Below, piece by piece: positions 35,262-42,321 of a DNA stretch of 56,794 nt (the stretch's first letter is position 1; every line of letters begins with the position of its first letter). The notes below the pieces were generated by a model. It was not told the origin of the DNA, ran no database searches, and worked only from the letters and a program-made list of their open reading frames with translations. Source of the stretch: an uncultured Candidatus Melainabacteria bacterium (GTDB lineage Bacteria; Cyanobacteriota; Vampirovibrionia; Gastranaerophilales; Gastranaerophilaceae); NCBI GenBank assembly GCA_945910425.1, contig CAMDYM010000005.1, forward strand, positions 1-56,794, given 5' to 3'. The position numbers and the translations under genes are program-made.

Positions 35262-35753
35262 TTATAATTTTTCTCTGTACCAACGAACTTTTGTTCTGAT
35301 AAAGCTTCCTACATCTTCTTTTGCAACCCAAGGATACGGAGGAAGATAAATTATATCTATTTTTCCGCTGCTTGTTGTTTTAGGATTAGCTCTGCCAAAC
35401 TCATAATGAGTTAAAACTGTCTGGGAATTAACTCCGAGATTATACTTTTGACAAAGCTCGGCACATAATCTCATACAAGCCTCAAACTGAACTTTACCGA
35501 TTGGAAAATTCCCGACAACAGATTTTGATTTAAAGCCGAACATAGCGCACATACAAACCCCTATAGAGCCGGTATTACCGCCGCCTGTATGCGCGGCATA
35601 ATTTCCGTCATTACAATTATTGTTATCTTCAGGTTTGTATTTTCCTTTATGTATCTGCCCGTCAACATCAACAAGATAATGATAAAATTGTTTTTCAAAG
35701 TCACCGGGGTAATACCTGCCGGCACTCCAGTGTAAAATAATTCTTTTAACCAT
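35262..35753 (-). CDS. N-acetylmuramoyl-L-alanine amidase (endolysin)
   Basis: 163 aa, Amidase_2/PGRP fold similar to T7 lysozyme. Zinc ligands are His8 (ILHWSAG), His116 (LTHYEFG) and Asp133 (GKIDI). FYHYLVDVDGQIHKGK and YAAHTGGGNTGSIGVCM are family hallmarks. It cleaves the bond between MurNAc and the stem peptide. No signal peptide, so release needs a holin-like partner (32368 is the candidate). It is the second gene of the cluster. Confidence 0.9.
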   Translation of the reverse strand: MVKRIILHWSAGRYYPGDFEKQFYHYLVDVDGQIHKGKYKPEDNNNCNDGNYAAHTGGGNTGSIGVCMCAMFGFKSKSVVGNFPIGKVQFEACMRLCAELCQKYNLGVNSQTVLTHYEFGRANPKTTSSGKIDIIYLPPYPWVAKEDVGSFIRTKVRWYREKL

Positions 35754-35767
35754 AAACGATTATTACC

Positions 35768-35971
35768 TCATTTCACTTTCCATCTCGGGTGTGAAGCCAT
35801 ATATTTAGCTACAGCATTCACACGGTTTCTGGCATTTAAACCAATTAGAATTGAGGAAATGTGCGTCTGAACCGTTCGTTTGGAAATATTCAATTTTAAT
35901 GCTATTTCTTTATCCGTGAATCCGCGAGCAAGCAGAGTCAATATCTCTAATTTTCTCGGCGACAATTTCAT
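35768..35971 (-). CDS. Stand-alone LuxR/GerE-type HTH regulator
   Basis: 67 aa from the ATG at 35971; GTG at 35974 is the only in-frame alternative. The whole protein is one GerE domain: LSPRKLEILTLLARGFTDKEIALKLNISKRTVQTHISSILIGLNARNRVNAVAKYMAS. No receiver or ligand domain. It is the first gene of the phage-like operon and its ATG overlaps the TGA of a 10-codon ORF (TGATG), so translation is probably coupled. AAAGG lies upstream. It may control the operon itself. Confidence 0.9.
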   Translation of the reverse strand: MKLSPRKLEILTLLARGFTDKEIALKLNISKRTVQTHISSILIGLNARNRVNAVAKYMASHPRWKVK

Positions 35972-36003
35972 CACTCGACCTTTAATCTTTTAATATATTC
36001 CAT
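35971..36003 (-). CDS. 10-codon leader ORF coupled to the HTH gene
   Basis: ATG-GAA-TAT... encodes MEYIKRLKVE and stops with TGA inside TGATG, the start of the LuxR-type gene. CGGAGG lies upstream. Between that site and this ORF is a second ATG directly followed by TAA, a start-stop pair. Such arrangements can regulate initiation at the downstream gene; translation is not proven. Confidence 0.4.
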   Translation of the reverse strand: MEYIKRLKVE

Positions 36004-36047
36004 ATTACATTGAACCTCCGTATTAAAATTTAATAATAATTCCGCTT

Positions 36048-36080
36048 AAAAAAAGTGGAGGAGTGCCTTAGCTCCCCTCC
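36048..36080 (-). terminator. Intrinsic terminator in the leader of the phage-like operon
   Basis: On the minus strand GGAGGGG (plus 36074-36080) pairs with CTCCTCC (plus 36057-36063), then AC and a T7 run (plus 36048-36054). It stands 77 bases before the HTH gene, so transcription from further up would stop here unless antiterminated. A -10-like TATAAT is 43 bases upstream of the stem (plus 36123-36128). Confidence 0.6.
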
Positions 36081-36302
36081 GGGAGTTATAGATAGTAAAT
36101 TAATGCAGAGTAGGGGATAAATATTATAAGTTAAACCCTATAGAAAATTTTGAATAGCAAAACATTTTTGATTTCCTCTTCTTCGACTACTGTTTAGATA
36201 AATACACACATATCATCATCAACCCGTAACCCGCCAAAAGCTCTCTATTTCTGAGTTATTCATCTCTCAACCGATTACTCTTTAAGTATATAGGATTTTT
36301 TA
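36081..36302. other. Long leader region without a gene
   Basis: No ORF supported. On the minus strand it contains TATAAT at plus 36123-36128 and TATATACTT at about 36283-36291, which could start transcripts running toward the phage-like cluster; neither has a clear -35 box. A CTCCC/GGGAG mini-hairpin is at 36072-36085. Confidence 0.4.
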
Positions 36303-36408
36303 ATAAAAAAAAGTCCGCAGTTATACTTACGTAAAAATACGGACTTGACAACCCTTAAAAATAACTTACAACAAGCATTTTCAGCATGCTAAATTTGAAA
36401 ATTCGTCA
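36303..36408 (-). ncRNA. Candidate small RNA divergent from the sensor kinase
   Basis: A promoter TTGGCA (plus 36438-36443), 17 bases, TAAAAT (plus 36415-36420) predicts a start near 36408. The transcript ends at a strong terminator: AAGTCCG/CGGACTT (plus 36311-36317 and 36340-36346) then T8 (plus 36303-36310). About 105 bases, no ORF, with GCAT...ATGC near the 5' end. No gene on this strand would otherwise use the terminator. Confidence 0.5.
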
Positions 36409-36414
36409 TCTTGC

Positions 36415-36464
36415 ATTTTATAGAAATTTTAATAACTTGCCAAAATTTTTACTCAATTTACAAT
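36415..36464. promoter_or_regulatory. Overlapping divergent promoters sharing a palindromic -35
   Basis: Plus strand: TTGCCA (36437-36442), 16 bases, TACAAT (36459-36464), six bases, ATG of the kinase (leaderless). Minus strand: TTGGCA (36438-36443), 17 bases, TAAAAT (36415-36420). The -35 boxes are two faces of TTGCCAA, so polymerase binding in the two directions should be mutually exclusive. Confidence 0.55.
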
Positions 36465-36470
36465 AAAATT

Positions 36471-38189
36471 ATGGGAAACATTTTACTTATTTCAGAAAAT
36501 GATTCTATTTTAGACAGATATAAAAACTTGTTAAATAAAATTCCTTTCAAGTTTAATTCCTGCTGCAATCAAACATCGGTTTTGGATTTAATAGAAGTTG
36601 AACCACCAGATGTTTTTTTGATTGATGAAAAAATCGAATCTTTAAATTTAAATCTTACAATCAAAAAGATAAAATCTCAGCTTGATAATGCCCAAATTTT
36701 ACTGATTTCTGACGGTTCTGTTACAGATGAAGATACAACAAAATATATTTCAGGTTTTATCTTAAATACGTTTTCTGATGAATTAATACTTTCAACAATA
36801 AATTCTCATATTAAAACAAAAGAAAAATTAGACATTTTATCGGGCAAAAACAAAGACTTGGCTGACAGCTTATACAGACTGAATGTTTTATATAATACAA
36901 GTTCTCAATTTGCGGGAACACTTGATATTAAAGAACTTCTGAATTACATGACAGAAGGACTTGATAAATCTCTAAGCTTTGATTTAGCCTGCACTATATC
37001 ATTCGGGTTTGAAAATGAACCTGTTTTGATAGTTAATTCACTTTACGACATCTCGGAAGAACTTATGAGCGCATTAAAACTTCGTGCAATACTTAATTAC
37101 AAATCACTTTTTGAAAACTCAACTCCGCCGTTTGAAATCAACGACAATGAATTAAAAATAATCAAAAATATTAAAAATCCGAATAACAAATTTACCTTCA
37201 CGATTTTTCAATACGATAATATGTTTGCTCCGATTGATTTAGGAGATAACTTTTTTGGGTGTATCGAAATTTTTAAAGAAAACTCTTTTTCAACGGATGA
37301 CGCAACATATTTTCAAACGATTGTACAACAAGTATCGTTGCCGTTAAAAAGCGCAGGATTATACAAAGAAATTATCGAAAAAAACGAAGAACTTGAAAAA
37401 CTTGAACGCGTTAAATCAGAATTTATTTCAATCGTATCACATGAATTAAGAACACCGCTAACCCCGATTAAAAATGCATTAAGTATCCTTTCAAGCGGAA
37501 GATGCGGGACTTTAGGCGAAAACGCCGTAAAATTTATTGATATGGCAAAAAGAAATGTCGAAAATCTTACAAATATAATTAACGATATTCTTGATATCAA
37601 TAAAATCGAAGCAGGGAAAATGGATTTTAATTACAAATTAATGAATATTCACTCTGTTATTGAAAACGTTAAAACCAATTTTGATTGTGTTGCAAAAGAA
37701 CATGAAATAATTTTCAACGCCAAAGAACAAGAAAACCTTCCTGATATTTACGCAGACTCTCAACGTCTTGGTCAGGTGTTAACCAATCTTGTATCAAACG
37801 CAATAAAATTCACTCCGCGCGGCAAATCAATAACAATTCAATCCGAATTAAAAAATGCAAACGAGATAAGCACAAATCCGTATTTTGAAAAAGAATTAAA
37901 AACCTTAAACGGGAACTACATCGTAGTAAGCGTAATAGACGAAGGAATAGGAATTAAAGAAGAGAATTTACTAAAAGCATTTGATAAATTTACTCAAATC
38001 GAAAACTCGCTATCCCGTAAAGTTGGTGGAACAGGCTTAGGTTTACCGATTGCAAAACAGCTTATAAAAGCACATAAAGGCACTATTTGGTGTGACAGTG
38101 AAGAAGAAAAAGGCTCAAGCTTCCACTTTGCACTTCCTGTTATGACAGAAGCCCTTGAGGCCCAAGAAATCCATAGGAAAATATTATGA
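36471..38189 (+). CDS. Sensor histidine kinase with degenerate receiver and GAF domains
   Basis: 572 aa from the ATG at 36471; an upstream ATG (36411) precedes the promoter -10 box. Residues 1-115 are receiver-like: Asp52 of LIDEK is kept, but the acidic pair is Ser-Glu and the conserved Lys is Asn99, so it is probably a pseudo-receiver. A GAF-like domain spans about 135-295. HisKA has His324 in SHELRTPL; the HATPase has DEGIGIKEENL and GGTGLGLPIAKQ. No membrane helix, so it senses inside the cell. It overlaps dxr by 4 bases (ATGA). Confidence 0.9.
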   Translation: MGNILLISENDSILDRYKNLLNKIPFKFNSCCNQTSVLDLIEVEPPDVFLIDEKIESLNLNLTIKKIKSQLDNAQILLISDGSVTDEDTTKYISGFILNTFSDELILSTINSHIKTKEKLDILSGKNKDLADSLYRLNVLYNTSSQFAGTLDIKELLNYMTEGLDKSLSFDLACTISFGFENEPVLIVNSLYDISEELMSALKLRAILNYKSLFENSTPPFEINDNELKIIKNIKNPNNKFTFTIFQYDNMFAPIDLGDNFFGCIEIFKENSFSTDDATYFQTIVQQVSLPLKSAGLYKEIIEKNEELEKLERVKSEFISIVSHELRTPLTPIKNALSILSSGRCGTLGENAVKFIDMAKRNVENLTNIINDILDINKIEAGKMDFNYKLMNIHSVIENVKTNFDCVAKEHEIIFNAKEQENLPDIYADSQRLGQVLTNLVSNAIKFTPRGKSITIQSELKNANEISTNPYFEKELKTLNGNYIVVSVIDEGIGIKEENLLKAFDKFTQIENSLSRKVGGTGLGLPIAKQLIKAHKGTIWCDSEEEKGSSFHFALPVMTEALEAQEIHRKIL

Positions 38190-39313
38190 ATATAAAACGA
38201 AAAATAAGTATATTAGGTTCAACAGGTTCAATAGGAACCCAAGCGCTTGAAGTCATAGAAAAACTTCAGGATAAATTTGAAATAATAGCACTTGCAGGCG
38301 GAAATAATGTTGAACTTTTAAAACAGCAAGCCTTGAAATTCAAACCTAAATACATATGTACCAATAAAGAAATAAAAATTGACGGAATAAAAACACTTCA
38401 CGGTACAGAAGGGTTAGAAGAAATCTGTTCAAACAAAGAAAATGATATAATCCTTGTTGCCGTATCAGGTAAAATCGGATTAAAACCAACCCTGAAAGCA
38501 ATAGAAAACGGAATAGATATCGCACTTGCCAACAAAGAAACACTTGTTATGGCAGGGGATATTGTCATGAGCGCAGCGAAAAATGCCGGAGTAAAGATTA
38601 TTCCTGTTGATAGCGAACACTGCGCAATCCACCAATGCATAAAAGATATCACGCAGGTTGAAAAACTTATTATAACAGCAAGCGGCGGACCGTTTTTACA
38701 TAAAACAGTCGAAGATATGAAAAACGCAACGGTAGATGAAGCTCTTGCCCACCCTCGTTGGAACATGGGCAGAAAAATTACCGTTGACTCTGCAACTTTA
38801 ATAAATAAAGGTTTGGAAATAATTGAAGCACATCATCTTTTCAACATGCCTTATGATAAAATTGATGTTGTTGTTCACCCGCAAAGTATTGTGCATTCGG
38901 CAATTGAATACAAAGACGGAAGCGTAATCGCACAACTTGGCTTACCAAGTATGCATATTCCTATTCAATACGCAATCTCGTATCCTGAGCGCTTTGAGGG
39001 AATTAAATCTAAAAGTTTCAGTTTTTCAGAAATTGCACGACTTGATTTTGAAAAACCCGATTATATCAAATTCCCGGGGGTAAAAATGGCATATCAAGCG
39101 GGCAGAGGGGGAGGAAGTGCAACTGTATGTTTTAACGCCGCAAATGAAGAAGCAGTTTTTGCTTTCCTAAACGGTAAAATCAAGCTTTATGACATCTATT
39201 CAATAGTTGAAAAAATGATGTCATCTCATACAGTTGTTAAAACGCCGTCAATCGATGAAATTTTTGCGATAGATGAAGAAATAAGAATAAAAACAAGAGA
39301 ATTAATAAAATAA
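38186..39313 (+). CDS. dxr: 1-deoxy-D-xylulose 5-phosphate reductoisomerase (IspC)
   Basis: 375 aa, the second step of the MEP isoprenoid pathway, NADPH and Mg2+/Mn2+ dependent. LGSTGSIGTQALEVI binds NADPH, VDSEHCAIHQC holds the metal Asp and Glu, TASGGPF and HPRWNMGRKITVDSATLINKGLE form the active site. The ATG overlaps the kinase stop (ATGA), so expression is translationally coupled to a signalling protein, an unusual partner for dxr. No other MEP gene is adjacent. Confidence 0.96.
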   Translation: MNIKRKISILGSTGSIGTQALEVIEKLQDKFEIIALAGGNNVELLKQQALKFKPKYICTNKEIKIDGIKTLHGTEGLEEICSNKENDIILVAVSGKIGLKPTLKAIENGIDIALANKETLVMAGDIVMSAAKNAGVKIIPVDSEHCAIHQCIKDITQVEKLIITASGGPFLHKTVEDMKNATVDEALAHPRWNMGRKITVDSATLINKGLEIIEAHHLFNMPYDKIDVVVHPQSIVHSAIEYKDGSVIAQLGLPSMHIPIQYAISYPERFEGIKSKSFSFSEIARLDFEKPDYIKFPGVKMAYQAGRGGGSATVCFNAANEEAVFAFLNGKIKLYDIYSIVEKMMSSHTVVKTPSIDEIFAIDEEIRIKTRELIK

Positions 39314-39342
39314 TTTAAACCTACATTTACCCCTTTAGCCCT

Positions 39343-39555
39343 TTACCCCTTTTTCGGATAAAAAAACATTTGATAATTCAACACATCAAGAATAATATCA
39401 ACTTCCTGGGCGTTTAGCGTATTATTTTTTAATTTTTGTGATAAATTTTGGACAGTATAATGCTTGTTTTTTGCTCTTGAAATCTCTTGAGCTAACTGTG
39501 TCAACGTCACATCACAATCTATCGTCAATTTTCTTATTTCATTACATAAACTCAT
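39343..39555 (-). CDS. Small HTH-like protein, 70 aa
   Basis: LTQLAQEISRAKNKHYTVQNLSQKLKNNTLNAQEVDIILDVLNYQMFFY resembles a compact Cro/C1-like HTH of the type seen beside phage or plasmid genes: helix 2-turn-helix 3 at LAQEI...TVQNLSQKL. There is no second domain. It converges on dxr and is divergent from the response regulator 156 bases away. The target is unknown. Confidence 0.6.
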   Translation of the reverse strand: MSLCNEIRKLTIDCDVTLTQLAQEISRAKNKHYTVQNLSQKLKNNTLNAQEVDIILDVLNYQMFFYPKKG

Positions 39556-39646
39556 AACCTAAGAATACCTTAGATTAATTTAAAATTCAAATAATTATTT
39601 AAAAGAGGTATTAGTTATGCAAAATACAAATAACTTATAAGTAATC

Positions 39647-39675
39647 TTGCCCCTGCCTAAAAACTGTGCTATACT
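39647..39675 (+). promoter_or_regulatory. Promoter of the response regulator/ATPase operon
   Basis: TTGCCC (39647-39652), 17 bases, TATACT (39670-39675) preceded by TGC (extended -10). The predicted start near 39682 gives a leader of about 30 bases, which carries GGGGAT before the ATG at 39712. Confidence 0.65.
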
Positions 39676-39711
39676 GTAAATACGATATATTTTTACTGAT
39701 TAGGGGATAGT

Positions 39712-40083
39712 ATGAAGAAAATTCTTATTGTTGATGATGAACAAGATATTGTTGAAAGTTTGAAATTTGTTTTAGAAAGCTGCGGTTACACCTGTTATTG
39801 TGCTTATAACGGGGAAGACGGCTTAAAACTTGCAAGAGAAATCGTTCCTGATTTAATCATTCTTGATGTTATGATGCCAAGAATTAACGGTTACAAAATC
39901 AGCCGTTTATTAAAATTTGATGCGAAATACAAAAACATCCCTATTCTTATGGTAACAGCTCGTTCTCAAGAAGAAGACAAGCTCATCGGTGAGGAAACAG
40001 GCGCAAATGAATACATCACAAAACCGTTTGACCTTGACGATGTTGTAAAAACCGTTCAAAAATATTTAGGGGCAGAAGTTTAG
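39712..40083 (+). CDS. Single-domain response regulator
   Basis: 123 aa, a receiver domain alone. The phosphorylation site Asp52 (LIILDVMMP), acidic pair Asp8-Asp9, Thr82 and Lys104 (ITKPFD) are all present, so it should be phosphorylatable. With no output domain it must act by protein contact, like CheY or PilG/PilH. It is 3 bases from the PilB/GspE-like gene, which suggests that this ATPase is the partner. Confidence 0.95.
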   Translation: MKKILIVDDEQDIVESLKFVLESCGYTCYCAYNGEDGLKLAREIVPDLIILDVMMPRINGYKISRLLKFDAKYKNIPILMVTARSQEEDKLIGEETGANEYITKPFDLDDVVKTVQKYLGAEV

Positions 40084-40086
40084 AAT

Positions 40087-41469
40087 ATGAATATCATCAC
40101 AAACAAAACACTTGAAACATTAAAATACGATTTAGTCAGAGAAGGACTTGTTCAATACGAAGTTGTTGAACAAGCCGAAGAAATTGCTGCTGCTCAAAAT
40201 ATTAATATTGGACAAGCTTTAATTAATTCAGGATTTCTAACAGAAGAACAGTTGATTAAATTCTTAGAATCAAAACTTCACACCCCGTACGTTAACCTTG
40301 ATGATTACGATTTAGACAGAAAATGTCTTAAATATATCAATTTTTCAGATGCCAGAAGATATAAAATTATTCCGCTGTTTAAAATTGAAAACACCTTAAC
40401 GGTTGCAATGGCTGACCCGAGGGATTTGTTTGCAATAGATAAGATTATGGAAAGCGCAGAATGCGAAATTGACCCTGTTTTATCTTCTGAAGAAAGTATC
40501 CTGAAAAAAATCGATGAATACTATAAAATTGATGTGACTGTCGGAAACATTTCAACCGACTCAAACACAGGCTATGACTGGCAGGACGAATTACATAGCG
40601 AAGACTTGAGCGATAATCATATCCAAAAAATTATCCGTGCAATCCTAAAACAAGCAATATTAGAAGATATTCATGAAGTAACTTTCCAGGGTGAAGAAGA
40701 AGGTTTAGGCGTTAACTTTAAAAAACAAGGAGAACTCACCAACAAAGGACTTATTCCGACAGCTCTGGTGTCTTCTTTTGCCGCAAAATTAAAAACACTG
40801 TCAGAACTTGATCCATCAGTTTCAGAAGTTCCGCAACTTGGGAAATTATGCTTCAAGGTAGATGATATAATCGTTCTTGCAAGCGTTTCAACTTTCCCAA
40901 CAATTATGGGAGAAAGAATTTTCCTAAAAATCTACAAACCGCCGACTCCGATTGATAAAATTATCACATCAAAATCAGAGTTAACCGAAGTTAAGCAAGC
41001 ACTTGAAAAACCGGGAATAATCCTTGTCTGCGGCTCTTCTCTAAGCGGGAAAACTCACGTCATTTATTCGCTGTTACTGGAAGCTGCAAAATCTAAATCA
41101 AAAAATATTATGACACTTGAAAGTATCTCAAAATATGAGCTTACAGGTGTTAATCAATGCGAATTTAATGAAAACGTAGGCTTTAATATGGACAAAGCCG
41201 CTCGATTTATAGAATTTCAAGACCCGCAAATAATTTATCTTGAAGGTATTAAATCTAAAGACTCCTTTGATTATTTTTCATCACTTGTATATAACGATAA
41301 AACAATTATCATGGAATTTCTTGCAAATAATATGGAAGATTTACGTACAAAAATGTCTTTTTCAGACTTTGATACCCTAAAATCAATTATAAGCTGCATG
41401 GTATTTATCCACTCAAAAAACAGTGTAGAAGTCTTTAACCGCGAGACTTTACAAAAATATTTAGGCTAG
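40087..41469 (+). CDS. Degenerate PilB/GspE-like ATPase
   Basis: 460 aa. An N-terminal T2SSE-N (MshEN-like) domain (about 10-145: IGQALINSGFLTEEQLIKFLESKL, PLFKIENTLTVAMADP) precedes an ATPase core with Walker A GSSLSGKT (316-323). The Asp box (expected SDIHIEP) reads EDIHEVTFQ, the Walker B region reads DPQIIYLEGIKS without the invariant Arg-Asp, the His box histidines are missing, and there is no four-Cys zinc motif. MshEN domains bind c-di-GMP in relatives. Probably a regulatory or non-catalytic pilus/secretion motor paralogue, controlled with the response regulator upstream. Confidence 0.8.
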   Translation: MNIITNKTLETLKYDLVREGLVQYEVVEQAEEIAAAQNINIGQALINSGFLTEEQLIKFLESKLHTPYVNLDDYDLDRKCLKYINFSDARRYKIIPLFKIENTLTVAMADPRDLFAIDKIMESAECEIDPVLSSEESILKKIDEYYKIDVTVGNISTDSNTGYDWQDELHSEDLSDNHIQKIIRAILKQAILEDIHEVTFQGEEEGLGVNFKKQGELTNKGLIPTALVSSFAAKLKTLSELDPSVSEVPQLGKLCFKVDDIIVLASVSTFPTIMGERIFLKIYKPPTPIDKIITSKSELTEVKQALEKPGIILVCGSSLSGKTHVIYSLLLEAAKSKSKNIMTLESISKYELTGVNQCEFNENVGFNMDKAARFIEFQDPQIIYLEGIKSKDSFDYFSSLVYNDKTIIMEFLANNMEDLRTKMSFSDFDTLKSIISCMVFIHSKNSVEVFNRETLQKYLG

Positions 41470-41483
41470 GGGAATCAAAGTCT

Positions 41484-41514
41484 ATAAGACAATAAGTTGA
41501 TAAGACGATAAGTT
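41484..41514. repeat. 15-base tandem repeat
   Basis: ATAAGACAATAAGTT (41484-41498) and ATAAGACGATAAGTT (41500-41514), separated by one base and differing at one position, just downstream of the ATPase stop. No function evident. Confidence 0.6.
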
Positions 41515-41566
41515 CTTTACAGCTTTATTTTTTTCAACGCCATTGAGAGAGGGTATCTGATGGAAT

Positions 41567-41716
41567 AAAAAAAATCCCCGCTTTTGGCGGGGTGAAAATC
41601 TTTTCTAGGAATTAGGAATAGGAATAACGTTCTCTCTTTACTTTATTTAAACGGATTTTTGAAATCTCTCTTCTTGTTCTCTTAATATCTCTCGTGTTTA
41701 TTCAATGCTCTCATAT
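41567..41716 (-). ncRNA. Candidate small RNA, about 150 bases
   Basis: Minus-strand promoter TTGCTG (plus 41746-41751), 17 bases, TATACT (plus 41723-41728). Predicted start near 41716. It ends at a strong terminator: CCCCGC/GCGGGG (plus 41576-41581 and 41587-41592) then T8 (plus 41567-41574). The RNA is purine-rich, with several GAGAGA runs. A 10-codon ORF (starts MRALNK) opens at about the start site. No other minus-strand gene could use this terminator. The flanking spacer to 41838 holds no other gene. Confidence 0.5.
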
Positions 41717-41838
41717 ATATAAAGTATATACTAGCTTATATATTTCAGCAACAGTTGTTTTTGTTACATTTCTTAATCTTAATAAGAAAAACTAACAAAA
41801 ATATCAATGAGGGGTTTTAAAAAAAAAAAGGAGGCATA

Positions 41839-42261
41839 ATGAATATAGTAAATAACATTTCACCCGCATTTAAAGGTTTTTACGTACACGATGAAAATAT
41901 GACCAGAACACAAAAAAATATAAGTAATTCAGTACTTAACGCAATAACATACAGTGATGAATACTTGGCAGCAGATGAAAATAATATTGACGTATATATA
42001 ACACCTGCAAACAAAAACGGCAACGCTATATGTGTTCGATATATGGACAAAGAAAACGGCTACTATTTCAGAGGTAAAAATAATAAACTTGTTCAGACAA
42101 CAGTCTCTGCAGGTGCAGCATTAAGCTTAGCTGACAAAATTACTTCACAATTAAAAGATATCCTCTCAGGTAATTTCGGTTTCCGCGGATATGATGATAA
42201 AATGTTTCAAAACACAAATTCAGACCTTGCAAAAATCAGACCTGAATTATACGAAGACTAA
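41839..42261 (+). CDS. Unknown protein, 140 aa, with N-terminal AFKG motif
   Basis: Starts MNIVNNISPAFKGFYVHDENMTRTQ; the rest is a mixed alpha/beta soluble domain. No signal peptide or membrane segment. AAAAGGAGGC is an excellent ribosome-binding site, implying high expression. The short SPAFKGF segment resembles HPSFTAN (gene 5163), SVSFGNE (gene at 55855) and NSFGNS (gene 19670). No family recognised. A bidirectional terminator follows. Confidence 0.7.
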   Translation: MNIVNNISPAFKGFYVHDENMTRTQKNISNSVLNAITYSDEYLAADENNIDVYITPANKNGNAICVRYMDKENGYYFRGKNNKLVQTTVSAGAALSLADKITSQLKDILSGNFGFRGYDDKMFQNTNSDLAKIRPELYED

Positions 42262-42276
42262 ATAACAAATAATAAC

Positions 42277-42307
42277 AAAAAGAGGAACCTTAAAGGTTCC
42301 TCTTTTT
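42277..42307. terminator. Bidirectional intrinsic terminator
   Basis: AAAAAGAGGAACCTT (42277-42291) and AAGGTTCCTCTTTTT (42293-42307), a 15-bp near-perfect palindrome between the converging 140-aa gene and fabZ. Confidence 0.9.
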
Positions 42308-42321
42308 GCTTTAAATTAAAA

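Larger units (their letters stand above)
24820..36003 (-). mobile_element. Compact podovirus-like structural cluster (prophage or GTA-like)
   Basis: Fourteen co-directional intact genes cover DNA packaging (TerS, TerL), head (portal, capsid, scaffold-like), short-tail parts (adaptor, tail hub), lysis (amidase, holin-like) and a stand-alone LuxR-type HTH. I see no integrase, excisionase, repressor, polymerase, helicase, primase or tail fibre. Borders are set by the operon terminator on one side and the leader ORF on the other. A 10-base TTAATATATT at 24807-24816 and 35990-35999 is too short and AT-rich to call att sites. Confidence 0.75.

Noticed and set aside
24807-35999. TTAATATATT on both sides of the phage-like cluster as att sites
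   Set aside because: Ten AT-only bases are expected by chance in DNA of this composition; no integrase is present to support them.
41484-41514. CRISPR array at the tandem repeat
   Set aside because: Only two 15-base units with a one-base spacer; no array and no cas genes anywhere in the window.
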